This document shows, piece after piece, positions 17,188-25,468 of a DNA stretch of 61,761 bases. Source of the stretch: RGIG426 sp045640165 (GTDB lineage Bacteria; Bacillota; Clostridia; Oscillospirales; Acutalibacteraceae); the NCBI GenBank assembly GCA_045640165.1, contig JAZUEK010000080.1, positions 1 through 61,761 of the forward strand, written 5' to 3'. Both the position numbers and the translations under genes were made by a program. Below the pieces are notes generated by a model. The model had not been told where the DNA came from. It searched no databases and was given only the letters and a program-made list of their open reading frames with translations. Numbering within the stretch: the stretch's first letter is position 1; the number at the start of each line of letters is the position of its first letter.

Positions 17188-18705
17188 TTATTTCACAATG
17201 AGGGATTCGCCGTCCATTTCGGCAGGTTTTTCGAGCCCGAACACGTCGAGCATCGTCGGCGAAATGTCCGCGAGGCGGCCGCCTTCGCGCAGGGTGCATT
17301 CTTTACCGACCACGCAGAACGGCACGGGGTTGGTGGTGTGCGCCGTGAACGGCGAGCCGTCCGGCTCGACCATTTTATCGGCGTTGCCGTGGTCGGCGGT
17401 AATCATCGCCACACCGCCCATTTTGAGGGTGGCATCCACGACCTTGCCGACGCACTCGTCCACCGCTTGCACCGCGGCAACCGCGGCATCGAACACGCCG
17501 GTATGACCGACCATATCGCAGTTGGCGAAATTGAGGATAATCATATCGTACTTACCGGCCAAAATCTGCTCGCACACCGCATCACACACGGGATACGCGC
17601 TCATTTCGGGCTGCAAATCGAACGTCGGCACGTCCGGCGACTGGATAAGAATGCGATCCTCGCCGGGGAAGGTTTTTTCCTCGCCGCCGTTATAGAAGAA
17701 CGTCACGTGGGCGTATTTCTGGGTCTCGGCGATGCGCAACTGGGTCATACCGGCGGCGCTAATCACCTCGCCCATCGTCTTGGTGAGTTCTTGCGGCGGA
17801 AACGCGACGGTCACGTTCGGCATGGTCGCGTCATAAGACGTCATGCAGACGTAGTGAAGCGGAAAGAAGCCGTTTTTACGCTCGAAACCATCGAACGCCT
17901 CGTCCACAAAGGTACGGGTAATTTGGCGCGCGCGGTCGGGACGGAAGTTAAAGAACACCACGCTGTCGTTCGCCTTAATCGTGCCCTCTTTGTCGAGAAC
18001 TGCCGGCACAACGAATTCGTCGGTCACTTCGGCGGCGTAGGAATCTTTACGCGCCTGCACGGGGCAAGCCGCCTCGACACCCTCGCCGTACACCATCGCG
18101 GCATAGGCTTTTTCCACGCGGTCCCACGCAAAGTCGCGGTCCATCGCGTAGTAGCGGCCCATCACGGTGGCAACTTTGCCGACACCGATTTCGCCGAGCT
18201 TATCCACGAGTTGTTGCATATACTCCACACCGGAGGTCGGCGGCACGTCGCGGCCGTCCATCAGCGCGTGGATATACACCTTATCGAGTCCGTTGCGTTT
18301 CGCCATTTCGAGAAGCCCATACAGATGCTCTTGGTGGCTGTGCACACCGCCGTCGGACAGAAGACCGATGAGGTGAAGCGCGGAGTTGTTTTTCTTGGCG
18401 TTTTCCATCGCGGCGAGCAGGGTTTTGTTCTCGAAAAAGTCGCCGTCTTTAATGGATTTGCTGATTTTCACCAGCATCTGATACACCACGCGACCGGCGC
18501 CGATGTTGGTGTGACCGACCTCGCTGTTGCCCATCTGACCGTCCGGCAAACCGACGTCGAGACCCGACGCGGCGATAGACGTGCAGGGGTTTTGGGCAAA
18601 CAAACGGGATAGATTCGGGGTTTTCGCCGCACGAATGGCGTTGCCGTTCTCGTCCGGGTTAATGCCGAAGCCGTCCATAATAATCAAAGTTACGGGTTTT
18701 TTCAT
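17188..18705 (-). CDS. gpmI: 2,3-bisphosphoglycerate-independent phosphoglycerate mutase
   Basis: Interconverts 3- and 2-phosphoglycerate in glycolysis using two Mn2+ ions. At 505 residues it has the usual length. Alkaline-phosphatase-fold motifs: IIMDGFGINP at 8-17 (Asp11), the nucleophile Ser61 in GQMGNSEVGHTNIGAG, the substrate-site HALMDGRDVPP, HRPDRAR-type FRPDRARQITR, and the metal motif TADHGNADKM near 445. The ATG at 18705 follows GAGAGGAAACCCC; upstream in-frame sequence runs through the intergenic hairpin and is not coding. It is the third gene of the pgk-tpiA-gpmI run. Confidence 0.96.
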   Translation of the reverse strand: MKKPVTLIIMDGFGINPDENGNAIRAAKTPNLSRLFAQNPCTSIAASGLDVGLPDGQMGNSEVGHTNIGAGRVVYQMLVKISKSIKDGDFFENKTLLAAMENAKKNNSALHLIGLLSDGGVHSHQEHLYGLLEMAKRNGLDKVYIHALMDGRDVPPTSGVEYMQQLVDKLGEIGVGKVATVMGRYYAMDRDFAWDRVEKAYAAMVYGEGVEAACPVQARKDSYAAEVTDEFVVPAVLDKEGTIKANDSVVFFNFRPDRARQITRTFVDEAFDGFERKNGFFPLHYVCMTSYDATMPNVTVAFPPQELTKTMGEVISAAGMTQLRIAETQKYAHVTFFYNGGEEKTFPGEDRILIQSPDVPTFDLQPEMSAYPVCDAVCEQILAGKYDMIILNFANCDMVGHTGVFDAAVAAVQAVDECVGKVVDATLKMGGVAMITADHGNADKMVEPDGSPFTAHTTNPVPFCVVGKECTLREGGRLADISPTMLDVFGLEKPAEMDGESLIVK

Positions 18706-18730
18706 TGGGGTTTCCTCTCTTTTCACAAAG

Positions 18731-18755
18731 AACGGGCGCGGAGTCCGCGCCCGTT
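18731..18755 (-). other. Strong GC hairpin between tpiA and gpmI
   Basis: A perfect 12-bp inverted repeat (AACGGGCGCGGA and complement) lies 15 bp past the tpiA stop. On the minus strand the tail is only TTCTTTG, so it may be a partial terminator or a 3' mRNA stabiliser that lowers gpmI expression relative to tpiA. Confidence 0.6.
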
Positions 18756-18769
18756 TTGTTTTTGGTTTC

Positions 18770-19522
18770 TTATTTCGCCGCCGCCACGATGATGGAGAAG
18801 TCGTTGGCTTTGAGCGCCGCGCCGCCGATAAGGCCGCCGTCCACGTCCGGCTGAGCGAGCAGGTCCGCCGCATTGCCGGCGTTCATGGAGCCGCCGTATT
18901 GGATGGTGAGGTTCTTCGCCGCCGCCTCGTTGTAAAGACCGGCAACGGTCGCACGGATGAGGGCGCAGACTTCGTTCGCCTGCTCCGCGGTCGCGGTTTT
19001 GCCCGTACCGATGGCCCACACCGGCTCGTACGCGATGATGACGCGTTTCAGCTCCTCTTCGGACACGCCGCCGAGAGCGATTTTGGTCTGCATGGCAACA
19101 ACCTCGCCGGTCACGCCCTGCTCGCGCTGCTCGAGATACTCGCCCACGCACAGAATGACGTTGAGGCCGGCATCGAGAGCGCCGCGCACGCGCTGCGCAA
19201 CCGTCTCATTGGTATCGCCGAAATAAGTACGGCGCTCGCTGTGGCCGAGGATGACGGTGCCGACGCCCATAGCTTTGAGCATAGCGGCAGAAATTTCGCC
19301 GGTGTACGCACCGGACTCTTTCCAGTGGCAGTTTTGCGCCGCGACACCGATGTTGGTGCCCGCGGTGGCTTCGAGAGCCGCCGGCAGGTCGACAAACGGC
19401 ACGCCGACGATGACGTCGCAAGAAGCGTTCGCCACGAGCGGTTTCAGTTCATTGATAAGCGCGGTGGCTTCCGCCGGAGTTTTGTTCATTTTCCAGTTAC
19501 CGGCAATGACATATTTACCCAT
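18770..19522 (-). CDS. tpiA: Triosephosphate isomerase
   Basis: Interconverts dihydroxyacetone phosphate and glyceraldehyde 3-phosphate. The 250-residue TIM barrel has all catalytic parts: Lys11 in AGNWKMN, His94 in ILGHSERR, Glu in AYEPVWAIGTGK near 166, the flexible loop 6 following it, and the phosphate-site YGGSMNAGNAADLL near 208 with DGGLIGGAALK near 227. AGGAGGAACTAAAA precedes the ATG. It is 30 bp downstream of pgk. Confidence 0.97.
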   Translation of the reverse strand: MGKYVIAGNWKMNKTPAEATALINELKPLVANASCDVIVGVPFVDLPAALEATAGTNIGVAAQNCHWKESGAYTGEISAAMLKAMGVGTVILGHSERRTYFGDTNETVAQRVRGALDAGLNVILCVGEYLEQREQGVTGEVVAMQTKIALGGVSEEELKRVIIAYEPVWAIGTGKTATAEQANEVCALIRATVAGLYNEAAAKNLTIQYGGSMNAGNAADLLAQPDVDGGLIGGAALKANDFSIIVAAAK

Positions 19523-19552
19523 TTTTAGTTCCTCCTAAAATTTAATTCCAAC

Positions 19553-20764
19553 TTATTTATCGCTCATCGCGGCGATACCCGGAAGCTCTTTACCCTCGAG
19601 ATATTCAAGGGAAGCGCCGCCGCCCGTCGAGATGTGGCTCATTTTGTCGCCGAAGCCGAGGGTGTTGACCGCCGCCGCGGAGTCGCCGCCGCCGATGATG
19701 GTCGTACCGTCGGTTTCCGCGAGGGCTTTCGCCACCGCAATCGTGCCCTGCGCCAAAACCGGGTTTTCGAACACGCCCATCGGGCCGTTCCACACGACGG
19801 TTTTCGCGTTTTTCACTTCGTCCGCAAACAGTTTCTCGGTCGCCGGGCCGATGTCAAGACCCATTTTGTCGGCCGGAATCGCGTCCGCCGCAACGACATC
19901 CACGTCGATCGCCGCATCAATCGGATCCGGGAAGGAAGCCGCGACTTTGCAGTCGACCGGAAGCAGGATTTTCACGCCTTTTTGCTCCGCACGGGCGAGC
20001 ATATCTTTGCAGTAGTCGAGTTTTTCGCCGTCAAACAGCGATTTGCCGATACCGTAGCCCTGCGCCGCGAGGAAGGTGTACGCCATACCGCCGCCGATAA
20101 TCAGCGTGTCGGCTTTGTTGAGCAGGTTTTCAATCACGTTCAGTTTGTCGGCGACTTTCGCACCACCGAGGATGGTGACGAACGGACGGACCGGATTTTC
20201 GACCGCCGCGCCGAGGAATTTAATCTCTTTCGCCATCAGATAGCCGTTGGCAGACTCTTCCACAAAGGAAGCCACGCCGACGGTGGAGCAGTGGGCACGG
20301 TGAGCCGCACCGAACGCATCGTTGACGAACAGGTCGCAGAGAGAGGCGAGTTCTTTCGAGAACTCTTCGCCGTTTTTGGTCTCCTCCACGCGATAGCGCG
20401 TGTTTTGCAGGAGAACCACGTCGCCGTCTTTCATCGCAGCAACCGCGGCTTTGGCGTTGTCGCCCACCACGTTGTCGTCGGCGGCGAACACCACGTCTTT
20501 ACCGAGTTTCTCGGACAGACGCGCGGCAACCGGCGCGAGCGAGAATTCCGGTTTCGGCTCGCCCTTCGGCTTGCCGAGGTGAGAGCAGAGAATAACTTTC
20601 GCATCGTTCTTCAGCAAATACTCGATGGTCGGCAGAGCCGCCACGATGCGGTTTTCGTCGGTGATAACGCCGTTTTTCAGCGGCACGTTGAAATCACAGC
20701 GAACGAGAACGCGTTTGCCTTTGACGTTGAGGTCTTCTACGGTTTTTTTGTTGAGCATAGACAT
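19553..20764 (-). CDS. pgk: Phosphoglycerate kinase
   Basis: Transfers phosphate from 1,3-bisphosphoglycerate to ADP, the first ATP-yielding step of glycolysis. The 403-residue, two-domain protein has the N-terminal substrate motif GKRVLVRCDFNVPL near 16-29, the HLGKPKGEP loop near 62-70, KVADKLNVIENLL with GGGMAYTFL near 220, and the C-terminal ATP-site motif TTIIGGGDSAAAV near 363. A ribosome site AAAGGAA is 9 bases before the ATG; a second Met two codons later is possible. It leads the run pgk-tpiA-gpmI. The gap and eno genes that often join this operon are not in the window. Confidence 0.97.
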   Translation of the reverse strand: MSMLNKKTVEDLNVKGKRVLVRCDFNVPLKNGVITDENRIVAALPTIEYLLKNDAKVILCSHLGKPKGEPKPEFSLAPVAARLSEKLGKDVVFAADDNVVGDNAKAAVAAMKDGDVVLLQNTRYRVEETKNGEEFSKELASLCDLFVNDAFGAAHRAHCSTVGVASFVEESANGYLMAKEIKFLGAAVENPVRPFVTILGGAKVADKLNVIENLLNKADTLIIGGGMAYTFLAAQGYGIGKSLFDGEKLDYCKDMLARAEQKGVKILLPVDCKVAASFPDPIDAAIDVDVVAADAIPADKMGLDIGPATEKLFADEVKNAKTVVWNGPMGVFENPVLAQGTIAVAKALAETDGTTIIGGGDSAAAVNTLGFGDKMSHISTGGGASLEYLEGKELPGIAAMSDK

Positions 20765-20805
20765 AGGTCAGGTTCCTTTCCTAATTATTTTTTCAACCAC
20801 ACTTT

Positions 20806-20834
20806 ATTGTAACCCATTTGTTTCTTTTTTTCAA
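20806..20834 (-). promoter_or_regulatory. Promoter for pgk-tpiA-gpmI
   Basis: On the minus strand TTGAAA (20829-20834), 17 bp, TACAAT (20806-20811). It starts 7 bp past the icd stop; no terminator is seen between icd and pgk, so read-through from icd is also possible. Confidence 0.7.
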
Positions 20835-20840
20835 GAGAAA

Positions 20841-22049
20841 TTACAGGGTTTTTGCAAGATTTTCGGCAATCGCATCCAAAAACTCTTCGGAATTGACGCC
20901 GCGCTTGTTCTCGATGGTGGAAAGACCGATGAGGTCTTTGGTCATTACGCCGCCCTCGATGGTGTCAATCGTGGCTTTTTCGAGTTTGTCGGCGAAGGTT
21001 TGCAGCTCCGGCAAATTGTCGAGTTCGCCGCGTTTGCGCAAAGCGCCCGACCACGCGAAAATGGTGGCAACGGGGTTCGTCGAGGTCTGCTCGCCGTTCA
21101 AATAGCGGTAATAGTGGCGCGTCACCGTACCGTGCGCCGCTTCGTACTCATAGTTGCCGTCCGGCGAGACGAGCACGCTGGTCATCATAGCGAGCGAGCC
21201 GAACGCGGTCGCGACCATATCGCTCATCACGTCGCCGTCGTAGTTCTTGCACGCCCAGATGAAGCCGCCCTCCGAGCGAATAACGCGTGCCACCGCGTCG
21301 TCGATGAGGGTGTAGAAATAGGTGATGCCGGCCTCTTCGAACGCGGCTTTGAACTCGTTTTCGTAAATCTCGGCGAAAATATCTTTGAAGCGGTGGTCGT
21401 AGGTCTTGGAAATCGTGTCCTTGGTGGAGAACCACAAATCCTGCTTGCAGTCAAGCGCAAAGCGGAAGCACGCACGGGCAAAGCCGCTGATGGACGCATC
21501 GGTGTTGTGCATACCCATCACCACGCCGTCACCGGCGAAATCGTGGATGAGGGTGCGCGTTTCGTTACCGTTTTTATCGGTCACGCACAGCTCGGCGCGG
21601 CTGCCTGCCGGCGCGCGCATTTCGGTGTTTTTATAGATATCGCCATAGGCGTGACGCGCGAGGGTAATCGGCTTTTTCCACGTAGAAACCGTCGGGTGAA
21701 TGCCGTTCACAAGAATGGGCGCGCGGAACACCGTACCGTCCAAAATTGCGCGGATAGTGCCGTTCGGGCTTTTCCACATCTGTTTCAGTTTATACTCTTC
21801 GACGCGCTGAGCGTTCGGAGTAATGGTGGCGCATTTCACGCCGACGCCGTACTTTTTAATCGCTTCGGCGGCGTCTTTGGTCACTTGGTCGTCCGTCTCG
21901 TCGCGATGCGGAAGACCGAGGTCGTAATACTCGCTTTTGAGGTCCACGAACGGGCAGATGAGTTTCTCTTTGATGCCGCTCCACAGCACACGGGTCATCT
22001 CGTCGCCGTCCATTTCCACGAGGGGCGTTTTCATTTGGATTTTTGCCAT
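20841..22049 (-). CDS. icd: NADP-type isocitrate dehydrogenase, eukaryotic-like subfamily
   Basis: Oxidatively decarboxylates isocitrate to 2-oxoglutarate, supplying glutamate synthesis. The 402-residue sequence belongs to the type II, eukaryotic-cytosolic-like group and not to the E. coli Icd group: MKTPLVEMDGDEMTRVLW at the N-terminus, KSPNGTIRAILDGTVFRAPI near 93-112 (substrate Ser), metal Asp region NYDGDVMSDMVATAFGS near 269-285, and EAAHGTVTRHYY near 306. Substitution of the E. coli-type enzyme by this form is known in several anaerobes. The ribosome site is weak (GTGAG). It has its own promoter. Confidence 0.95.
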   Translation of the reverse strand: MAKIQMKTPLVEMDGDEMTRVLWSGIKEKLICPFVDLKSEYYDLGLPHRDETDDQVTKDAAEAIKKYGVGVKCATITPNAQRVEEYKLKQMWKSPNGTIRAILDGTVFRAPILVNGIHPTVSTWKKPITLARHAYGDIYKNTEMRAPAGSRAELCVTDKNGNETRTLIHDFAGDGVVMGMHNTDASISGFARACFRFALDCKQDLWFSTKDTISKTYDHRFKDIFAEIYENEFKAAFEEAGITYFYTLIDDAVARVIRSEGGFIWACKNYDGDVMSDMVATAFGSLAMMTSVLVSPDGNYEYEAAHGTVTRHYYRYLNGEQTSTNPVATIFAWSGALRKRGELDNLPELQTFADKLEKATIDTIEGGVMTKDLIGLSTIENKRGVNSEEFLDAIAENLAKTL

Positions 22050-22087
22050 AGTTTTTCACTCACTTTCGGTTGTGATTTACGGTTTTG

Positions 22088-22116
22088 AGTATACCATAAT
22101 CCCCCACTTTTTGCAA
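22088..22116 (-). promoter_or_regulatory. Promoter for icd
   Basis: On the minus strand TTGCAA (22111-22116), a 17-bp spacer ending ATGG, TATACT (22088-22093). Confidence 0.8.
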
Positions 22117-22130
22117 GAGTTTCCGAAAGA

Positions 22131-22160
22131 AAAACCCTCGTCAAAAACGACGAGGGTTTT
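22131..22160 (-). terminator. Terminator of degV
   Basis: Perfect 12-bp stem AAAACCCTCGTC / GACGAGGGTTTT with a six-base loop, followed on the minus strand by TTC and T-rich sequence; 18 bp after the degV stop. Confidence 0.9.
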
Positions 22161-22178
22161 ATACTTTTCGTTCAATTT

Positions 22179-23030
22179 TTACGGCTTGGTGAAATACAGC
22201 ACACCGAGGCAGTTCGGACCGCAGTGGGACGAAATGGTCGAGCCGGCATGGGTAACGAAAATCTCTTTGAATTTGCCGTATTTTTTGGCAAACTCCACCG
22301 CCATCGCCTCGCGTTCGGGCGACACACCGGAATGGGTCACAAACGCGTAATCTGCCACGACGTCTTTGCCGGCGAGTTCGTCGCGGATATACTCTTCCAT
22401 CACGCGTTCGTAAGTGCCGCGATATTTTTTGCCGACGCCCATCGCACCCGTCTGGTTATCCACCAAAATCGAGGGGCGCAACTTGAGCACGTTCGCGCCG
22501 AACATCGCCAGTGCCGAGCAACGGCCGCCTTTGTAGAGATATTCGAGCGTGTCGAGGAAAAAGCTCGCGTGATCGTGGGCGCGAAGTGCTTCCACTTCGG
22601 CGGCAATCTGCGAAGCGGACATCCCTGCCTGCGCTTTTTCCGCGGCGGCAAGCACCAACAAGCCGATACCGGTGGAAAGACTCAAACTATCCACCACAAA
22701 GACGTTGTCCACCTCTTCGGCGGCAATGCGCGCGTTCTGATAACAAGACGAAATGGCCGAGCCGGTGCAGATATGCACCACGCTGTCCCCTTCTTCGAGC
22801 AAGCCTTTGAAAAACTGCTCGTACTCGTCAATGTTGATAGCGGACGTGGTGGGAAGGGCTTTGTTTGCATCATAATAGGCGTAGATATCCTCCGCGGTCA
22901 TATCCACACCGTCAAAATAGGTGTTCTCCCCGAGGGTGACGTGAAGCGGAATCACGTGAACGGCATAGCGTTCCACCAGTTCCGGCGACAAATCGCAGGT
23001 GCTGTCTGCGCTGATAATCACTTTCGACAT
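22179..23030 (-). CDS. DegV family fatty-acid-binding protein
   Basis: Cytosolic protein of 283 residues in the DegV/FakB family, whose members hold a fatty acid for phosphorylation by the FakA kinase. The N-terminal motif IISADSTCDLSPEL (residues 5-18), GENTYFDGVDMTAEDIY near 34-50, PTTSAINIDEY near 60 (the family's TSQP-like lipid-site loop), the second-domain strand LKLRPSILVDNQTGAM near 182, and FVTHAG near 258 are all typical. No kinase partner is adjacent. AAGGAGG precedes the ATG. It forms a single-gene unit with its own promoter and terminator. Confidence 0.92.
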   Translation of the reverse strand: MSKVIISADSTCDLSPELVERYAVHVIPLHVTLGENTYFDGVDMTAEDIYAYYDANKALPTTSAINIDEYEQFFKGLLEEGDSVVHICTGSAISSCYQNARIAAEEVDNVFVVDSLSLSTGIGLLVLAAAEKAQAGMSASQIAAEVEALRAHDHASFFLDTLEYLYKGGRCSALAMFGANVLKLRPSILVDNQTGAMGVGKKYRGTYERVMEEYIRDELAGKDVVADYAFVTHSGVSPEREAMAVEFAKKYGKFKEIFVTHAGSTISSHCGPNCLGVLYFTKP

Positions 23031-23063
23031 AGTTCGTTCCTCCTTGTGACTTTTCCGTCGTTT

Positions 23064-23092
23064 AGTATACCATTCTGCGGTAGAATTTTCAA
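23064..23092 (-). promoter_or_regulatory. Promoter for degV
   Basis: On the minus strand TTGAAA (23087-23092), a 17-bp spacer ending ATGG, TATACT (23064-23069). Confidence 0.8.
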
Positions 23093-23121
23093 GCCCTTAT
23101 AAATATTTTTTACAAAAGGGG

Positions 23122-23150
23122 TTGCAAAATGCAAACGGATGTGGTATAGT
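23122..23150 (+). promoter_or_regulatory. Promoter of the rimP-nusA-infB operon
   Basis: TTGCAA (23122-23127), a 17-bp spacer ending GTGG, TATAGT (23145-23150). It lies back to back with the degV promoter. Confidence 0.8.
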
Positions 23151-23180
23151 GGGGTACGGTAAAGATAAGGTTAAGTAAAG

Positions 23181-23202
23181 GAGTGGGGCGACCCCCTCTT
23201 TT
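23181..23202 (+). promoter_or_regulatory. Terminator-like hairpin in the rimP leader
   Basis: GAGTGGGG-CGA-CCCCCTC pairs with one bulged T and runs straight into TTTTG. It lies between the promoter and rimP, about 30 bases after the expected transcription start, so it could act as an attenuator. The operon encodes NusA, which is known to autoregulate in other bacteria; a link here is inference. Confidence 0.45.
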
Positions 23203-23237
23203 GTGTTGTAGTGACCTTTTTGAAAGGAGAGGACGTT

Positions 23238-23726
23238 TTGGCAACGAAAAAAGGCGGAAACACCGTCGAAACCTGCCGTGCACTGGCACAGCCTCTGGCG
23301 GACGAACTCGGACTTGTCATCTGGGACGTGCGCTTTGTAAAAGAAGGGGCTTCGTGGTACTTGCGGTATTTCATCGACAAGGACGGCGGCGTGGATATCA
23401 ACGACTGCGTCGCGCTGACCCGAGCGCTCAACCCCGTGCTCGATGAGGCAGACCCCATCGCCAGCGCCTATACGCTCGAGGTTTCCTCTCCCGGCGTCGA
23501 ACGCGAACTCACCCGACCCGAACACTTTGCATGGTGCGAGGGTGACGCCGTCGCCGTTACGCTGTTCGCCCCGAGAGACGGCGTACGCGAATTCGGCGGC
23601 ATCTTGCAGCCCTGCGAGAACGGGCAAATCGTGATTACGGATGAAAACGAGCAGACTCTCGTTTTTGATAAAAAAGACGTATCGAGTGTCCACCTCATCG
23701 AAGAGTGGGACGACGACGTCGAGTAA
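23238..23726 (+). CDS. rimP: Ribosome maturation factor RimP
   Basis: Binds the free 30S subunit during assembly. The 162-residue protein has the two-part family layout: an N-terminal alpha/beta domain (LADELGLVIWDVRFVKEGASWYL with FIDKDGGVDINDCVALTRAL) and, after the junction YTLEVSSPGVERELTRPEHF, a C-terminal SH3-like barrel. The start is TTG at 23238, because AAAGGAGA ends 7 bases before it; an in-frame GTG 27 bases earlier precedes that ribosome site. First gene of a long translation operon; nusA follows after 41 bp, the standard order. Confidence 0.95.
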   Translation: MATKKGGNTVETCRALAQPLADELGLVIWDVRFVKEGASWYLRYFIDKDGGVDINDCVALTRALNPVLDEADPIASAYTLEVSSPGVERELTRPEHFAWCEGDAVAVTLFAPRDGVREFGGILQPCENGQIVITDENEQTLVFDKKDVSSVHLIEEWDDDVE

Positions 23727-23767
23727 AACAGTCTAATGAACGCCCTTGAGGCGAGGAGGAATAACTG

Positions 23768-24859
23768 ATGAAAAAGAAAGACGAATTCAACGCAGAATTT
23801 TTCGAGGCGCTGGCGCTCCTCGAAAAAGAAAAAGGCATCGAGTCCGGCTACCTGCTGGAGAAAATCCGTGCGGCGATTGTGATTGCCGTGAAACACGATT
23901 TCGGTGCGGAAGACAACGTGGAAGTGGTTATGGACCCCGAAACCAACCAGTTCACCGTCACGCTGCTCAAAGACGTGGTGGAAGAAGTGGAAAACCCGGG
24001 AACCCAAATCACGCTTGCGGACGCCCAGGCGATCAGCAAAAAAGCCAAGCTGGACACCGTGGTGCGCATTCCGCTGCAGACGAAACAGTTCGGCCGTATC
24101 GCGGCCATCACCGCGAAACACGTTATCCGTCAAGGCATCCGTGAGGCGGAGCGCGGCCAACAGCTGCAGGAATTCCAGCGTCACAGCCAAGACCTCGTGA
24201 CCGCGAAAGTCTCCCGTGTTGATCCGGTGACCGGCAACGCCACGGTGGAAATCGGCCGTTCGGAAGCGGTGCTCATCAAAGGCGAGCAAATGCCGGACGA
24301 AATCATCCGCGAAGGCGCTTACGTGAAAATCTACGTCGCCGACGTGCGCGACGGCGACCGCGGTCCGCGCGTGCTCATCTCCCGTACCCATCCGGGTCTT
24401 GTGAAACGCCTGTTCGAAATGGAAGTGCCGGAAATCTTTAACGGCGTGGTGGAAATCAAAGCCATCTCCCGTGAAGCCGGCAGCCGCACCAAAATGGCGG
24501 TCTCCTCCAACGACGAAAACGTGGATGCGGTCGGCGCGTGCATCGGTCCGCGTCACTCCCGTGTGGACAGCATCGCACAGGAACTGGGCGGCGAAAAAAT
24601 CGACATCGTGGAATACAGCGAAGATCCGGCGACCTTTATCGCCGCCGCGCTGTCTCCGGCGAAAGTCGTGTCCGTTACGCCGGACGCCGACGGAAACAAA
24701 ACCTGCCGCGTGACCGTGCCGGATGCGCAGCTGTCGCTCGCCATCGGTAACAAAGGTCAAAACGCGCGTCTTGCCGCGAAACTGACCGGCTGGAAAATCG
24801 ACATTCGTCCCGAAAGCGGTTTCTTCGGCGAAGAAGAAGCGGAATCTACGGAAGAATAA
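23768..24859 (+). CDS. nusA: Transcription termination/antitermination factor NusA
   Basis: Binds RNA polymerase near the RNA exit and modulates pausing, termination and antitermination. The 363 residues contain the N-terminal polymerase-binding domain (FFEALALLEKEKGIESGYLLEKI), an S1 domain (about 135-200, VTAKVSRVDPVTGNATVEIG, with VKIYVADVRDGDRGPRV) and two KH domains (SRTHPGLVKRLFEMEVPEIFNGVVEI; GACIGPRHSRVDSI; LAIGNKGQNARLAAKLTGWKIDI). It lacks the C-terminal acidic repeats of the E. coli protein, as in other Firmicutes. GAGGAGGAATAACTG precedes the ATG. Confidence 0.97.
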   Translation: MKKKDEFNAEFFEALALLEKEKGIESGYLLEKIRAAIVIAVKHDFGAEDNVEVVMDPETNQFTVTLLKDVVEEVENPGTQITLADAQAISKKAKLDTVVRIPLQTKQFGRIAAITAKHVIRQGIREAERGQQLQEFQRHSQDLVTAKVSRVDPVTGNATVEIGRSEAVLIKGEQMPDEIIREGAYVKIYVADVRDGDRGPRVLISRTHPGLVKRLFEMEVPEIFNGVVEIKAISREAGSRTKMAVSSNDENVDAVGACIGPRHSRVDSIAQELGGEKIDIVEYSEDPATFIAAALSPAKVVSVTPDADGNKTCRVTVPDAQLSLAIGNKGQNARLAAKLTGWKIDIRPESGFFGEEEAESTEE

Positions 24860-24879
24860 TCTCGAAAGGAGAACAACCC

Positions 24880-25146
24880 ATGGCAGAAAAACGCGTGCCG
24901 TTGCGTAAATGCATCGGCTGTAACGAACAAAAATCGAAAAAAGAGCTGCTCCGTGTGGTACGTTCTCCCGAAGGAGATATCAGCACGGACGAGACCGGCA
25001 AAAAAGCGGGGCGCGGCGCCTATCTGTGTAAAAGCAAAGCGTGCCTTGCCAAAGCCCGTAAAGCCAAACGTCTGGAACGCGCCTTTGAGTGCCCCATTCC
25101 CGACGAGGTCTACGCCCGTTTAGAGGAGGGACTCGAAAACGGATAA
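24880..25146 (+). CDS. ylxR: YlxR/RnpM (DUF448) RNA-binding protein
   Basis: An 88-residue basic protein always found between nusA and infB in Firmicutes. The signature RKCIGCNEQKSKKELLRVVR near 8-27 and GRGAYLCKSKACLAKARKAKRL near 44-65 define the family; the Cys-x-x-Cys and the GRGAYLC loop form the nucleic-acid-binding face. In B. subtilis the protein has been described as a modulator of RNase P (RnpM). AAAGGAGAACAACCC precedes the ATG. Its 3' end overlaps the ylxQ frame by 8 bp. Confidence 0.95.
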   Translation: MAEKRVPLRKCIGCNEQKSKKELLRVVRSPEGDISTDETGKKAGRGAYLCKSKACLAKARKAKRLERAFECPIPDEVYARLEEGLENG

Positions 25147-25468
25147 CCAAAAGGCGGCAGGACTGTTCGGTCTTGCCAGACGAGCCGGAGCCGTTGTCAC
25201 GGGCTTCGACGCCGCCCTTGCCGCTGTCGGAAAGCGACGTGCCAAAGCGGTGTTCTTCGCCTGCGACCTCTCCGAGAAAACCAAAAAAGAATGGGCGTTC
25301 CAGACAAAAGCCAATCCCTTTGCCCCCTGCGAGACCGCGCTCACCAAAGACGCGCTCGGTCAAGCGCTCGGCGCGCACGCGCCGGTCGGCATTGTCGCCG
25401 TGTGTGACGAAGGGTTTGCGAACGCCATCCGTGTTCACTGTCCCACTATGAAGGAGGAAAAGCAATGA
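25139..25468 (+). CDS. ylxQ: YlxQ, L7Ae-family ribosomal-like protein, with an apparent ACG start
   Basis: The frame encodes a complete L7Ae/YlxQ protein of about 109 residues: KAAGLFGLARRAGAVVTGFD at the N-terminus, KAVFFACDLSEKTKKEWAF in the middle, and APVGIVAVCDEGFANAI at the end. Such proteins bind kink-turn RNA. Between the upstream in-frame stop (25121-25123) and the GTG at 25250 there is no ATG, GTG or TTG, and starting at 25250 would remove the RNA-binding N-terminus. ACG at 25139 sits 9 bases after a perfect AGGAGG (25124-25129) and gives the N-terminal length of relatives. So initiation is either at this non-standard codon or an ATG has mutated or been misread. The stop overlaps the infB start (ATGA). 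Confidence 0.8.
   Translation, partial: TDNQKAAGLFGLARRAGAVVTGFDAALAAVGKRRAKAVFFACDLSEKTKKEWAFQTKANPFAPCETALTKDALGQALGAHAPVGIVAVCDEGFANAIRVHCPTMKEEKQ

Noticed and set aside
17338..18612. 424-codon and 522-codon (39484-41052) plus-strand frames opposite gpmI and yfhO
   Set aside because: Both lie wholly inside well-supported genes on the other strand and show the same antisense composition.
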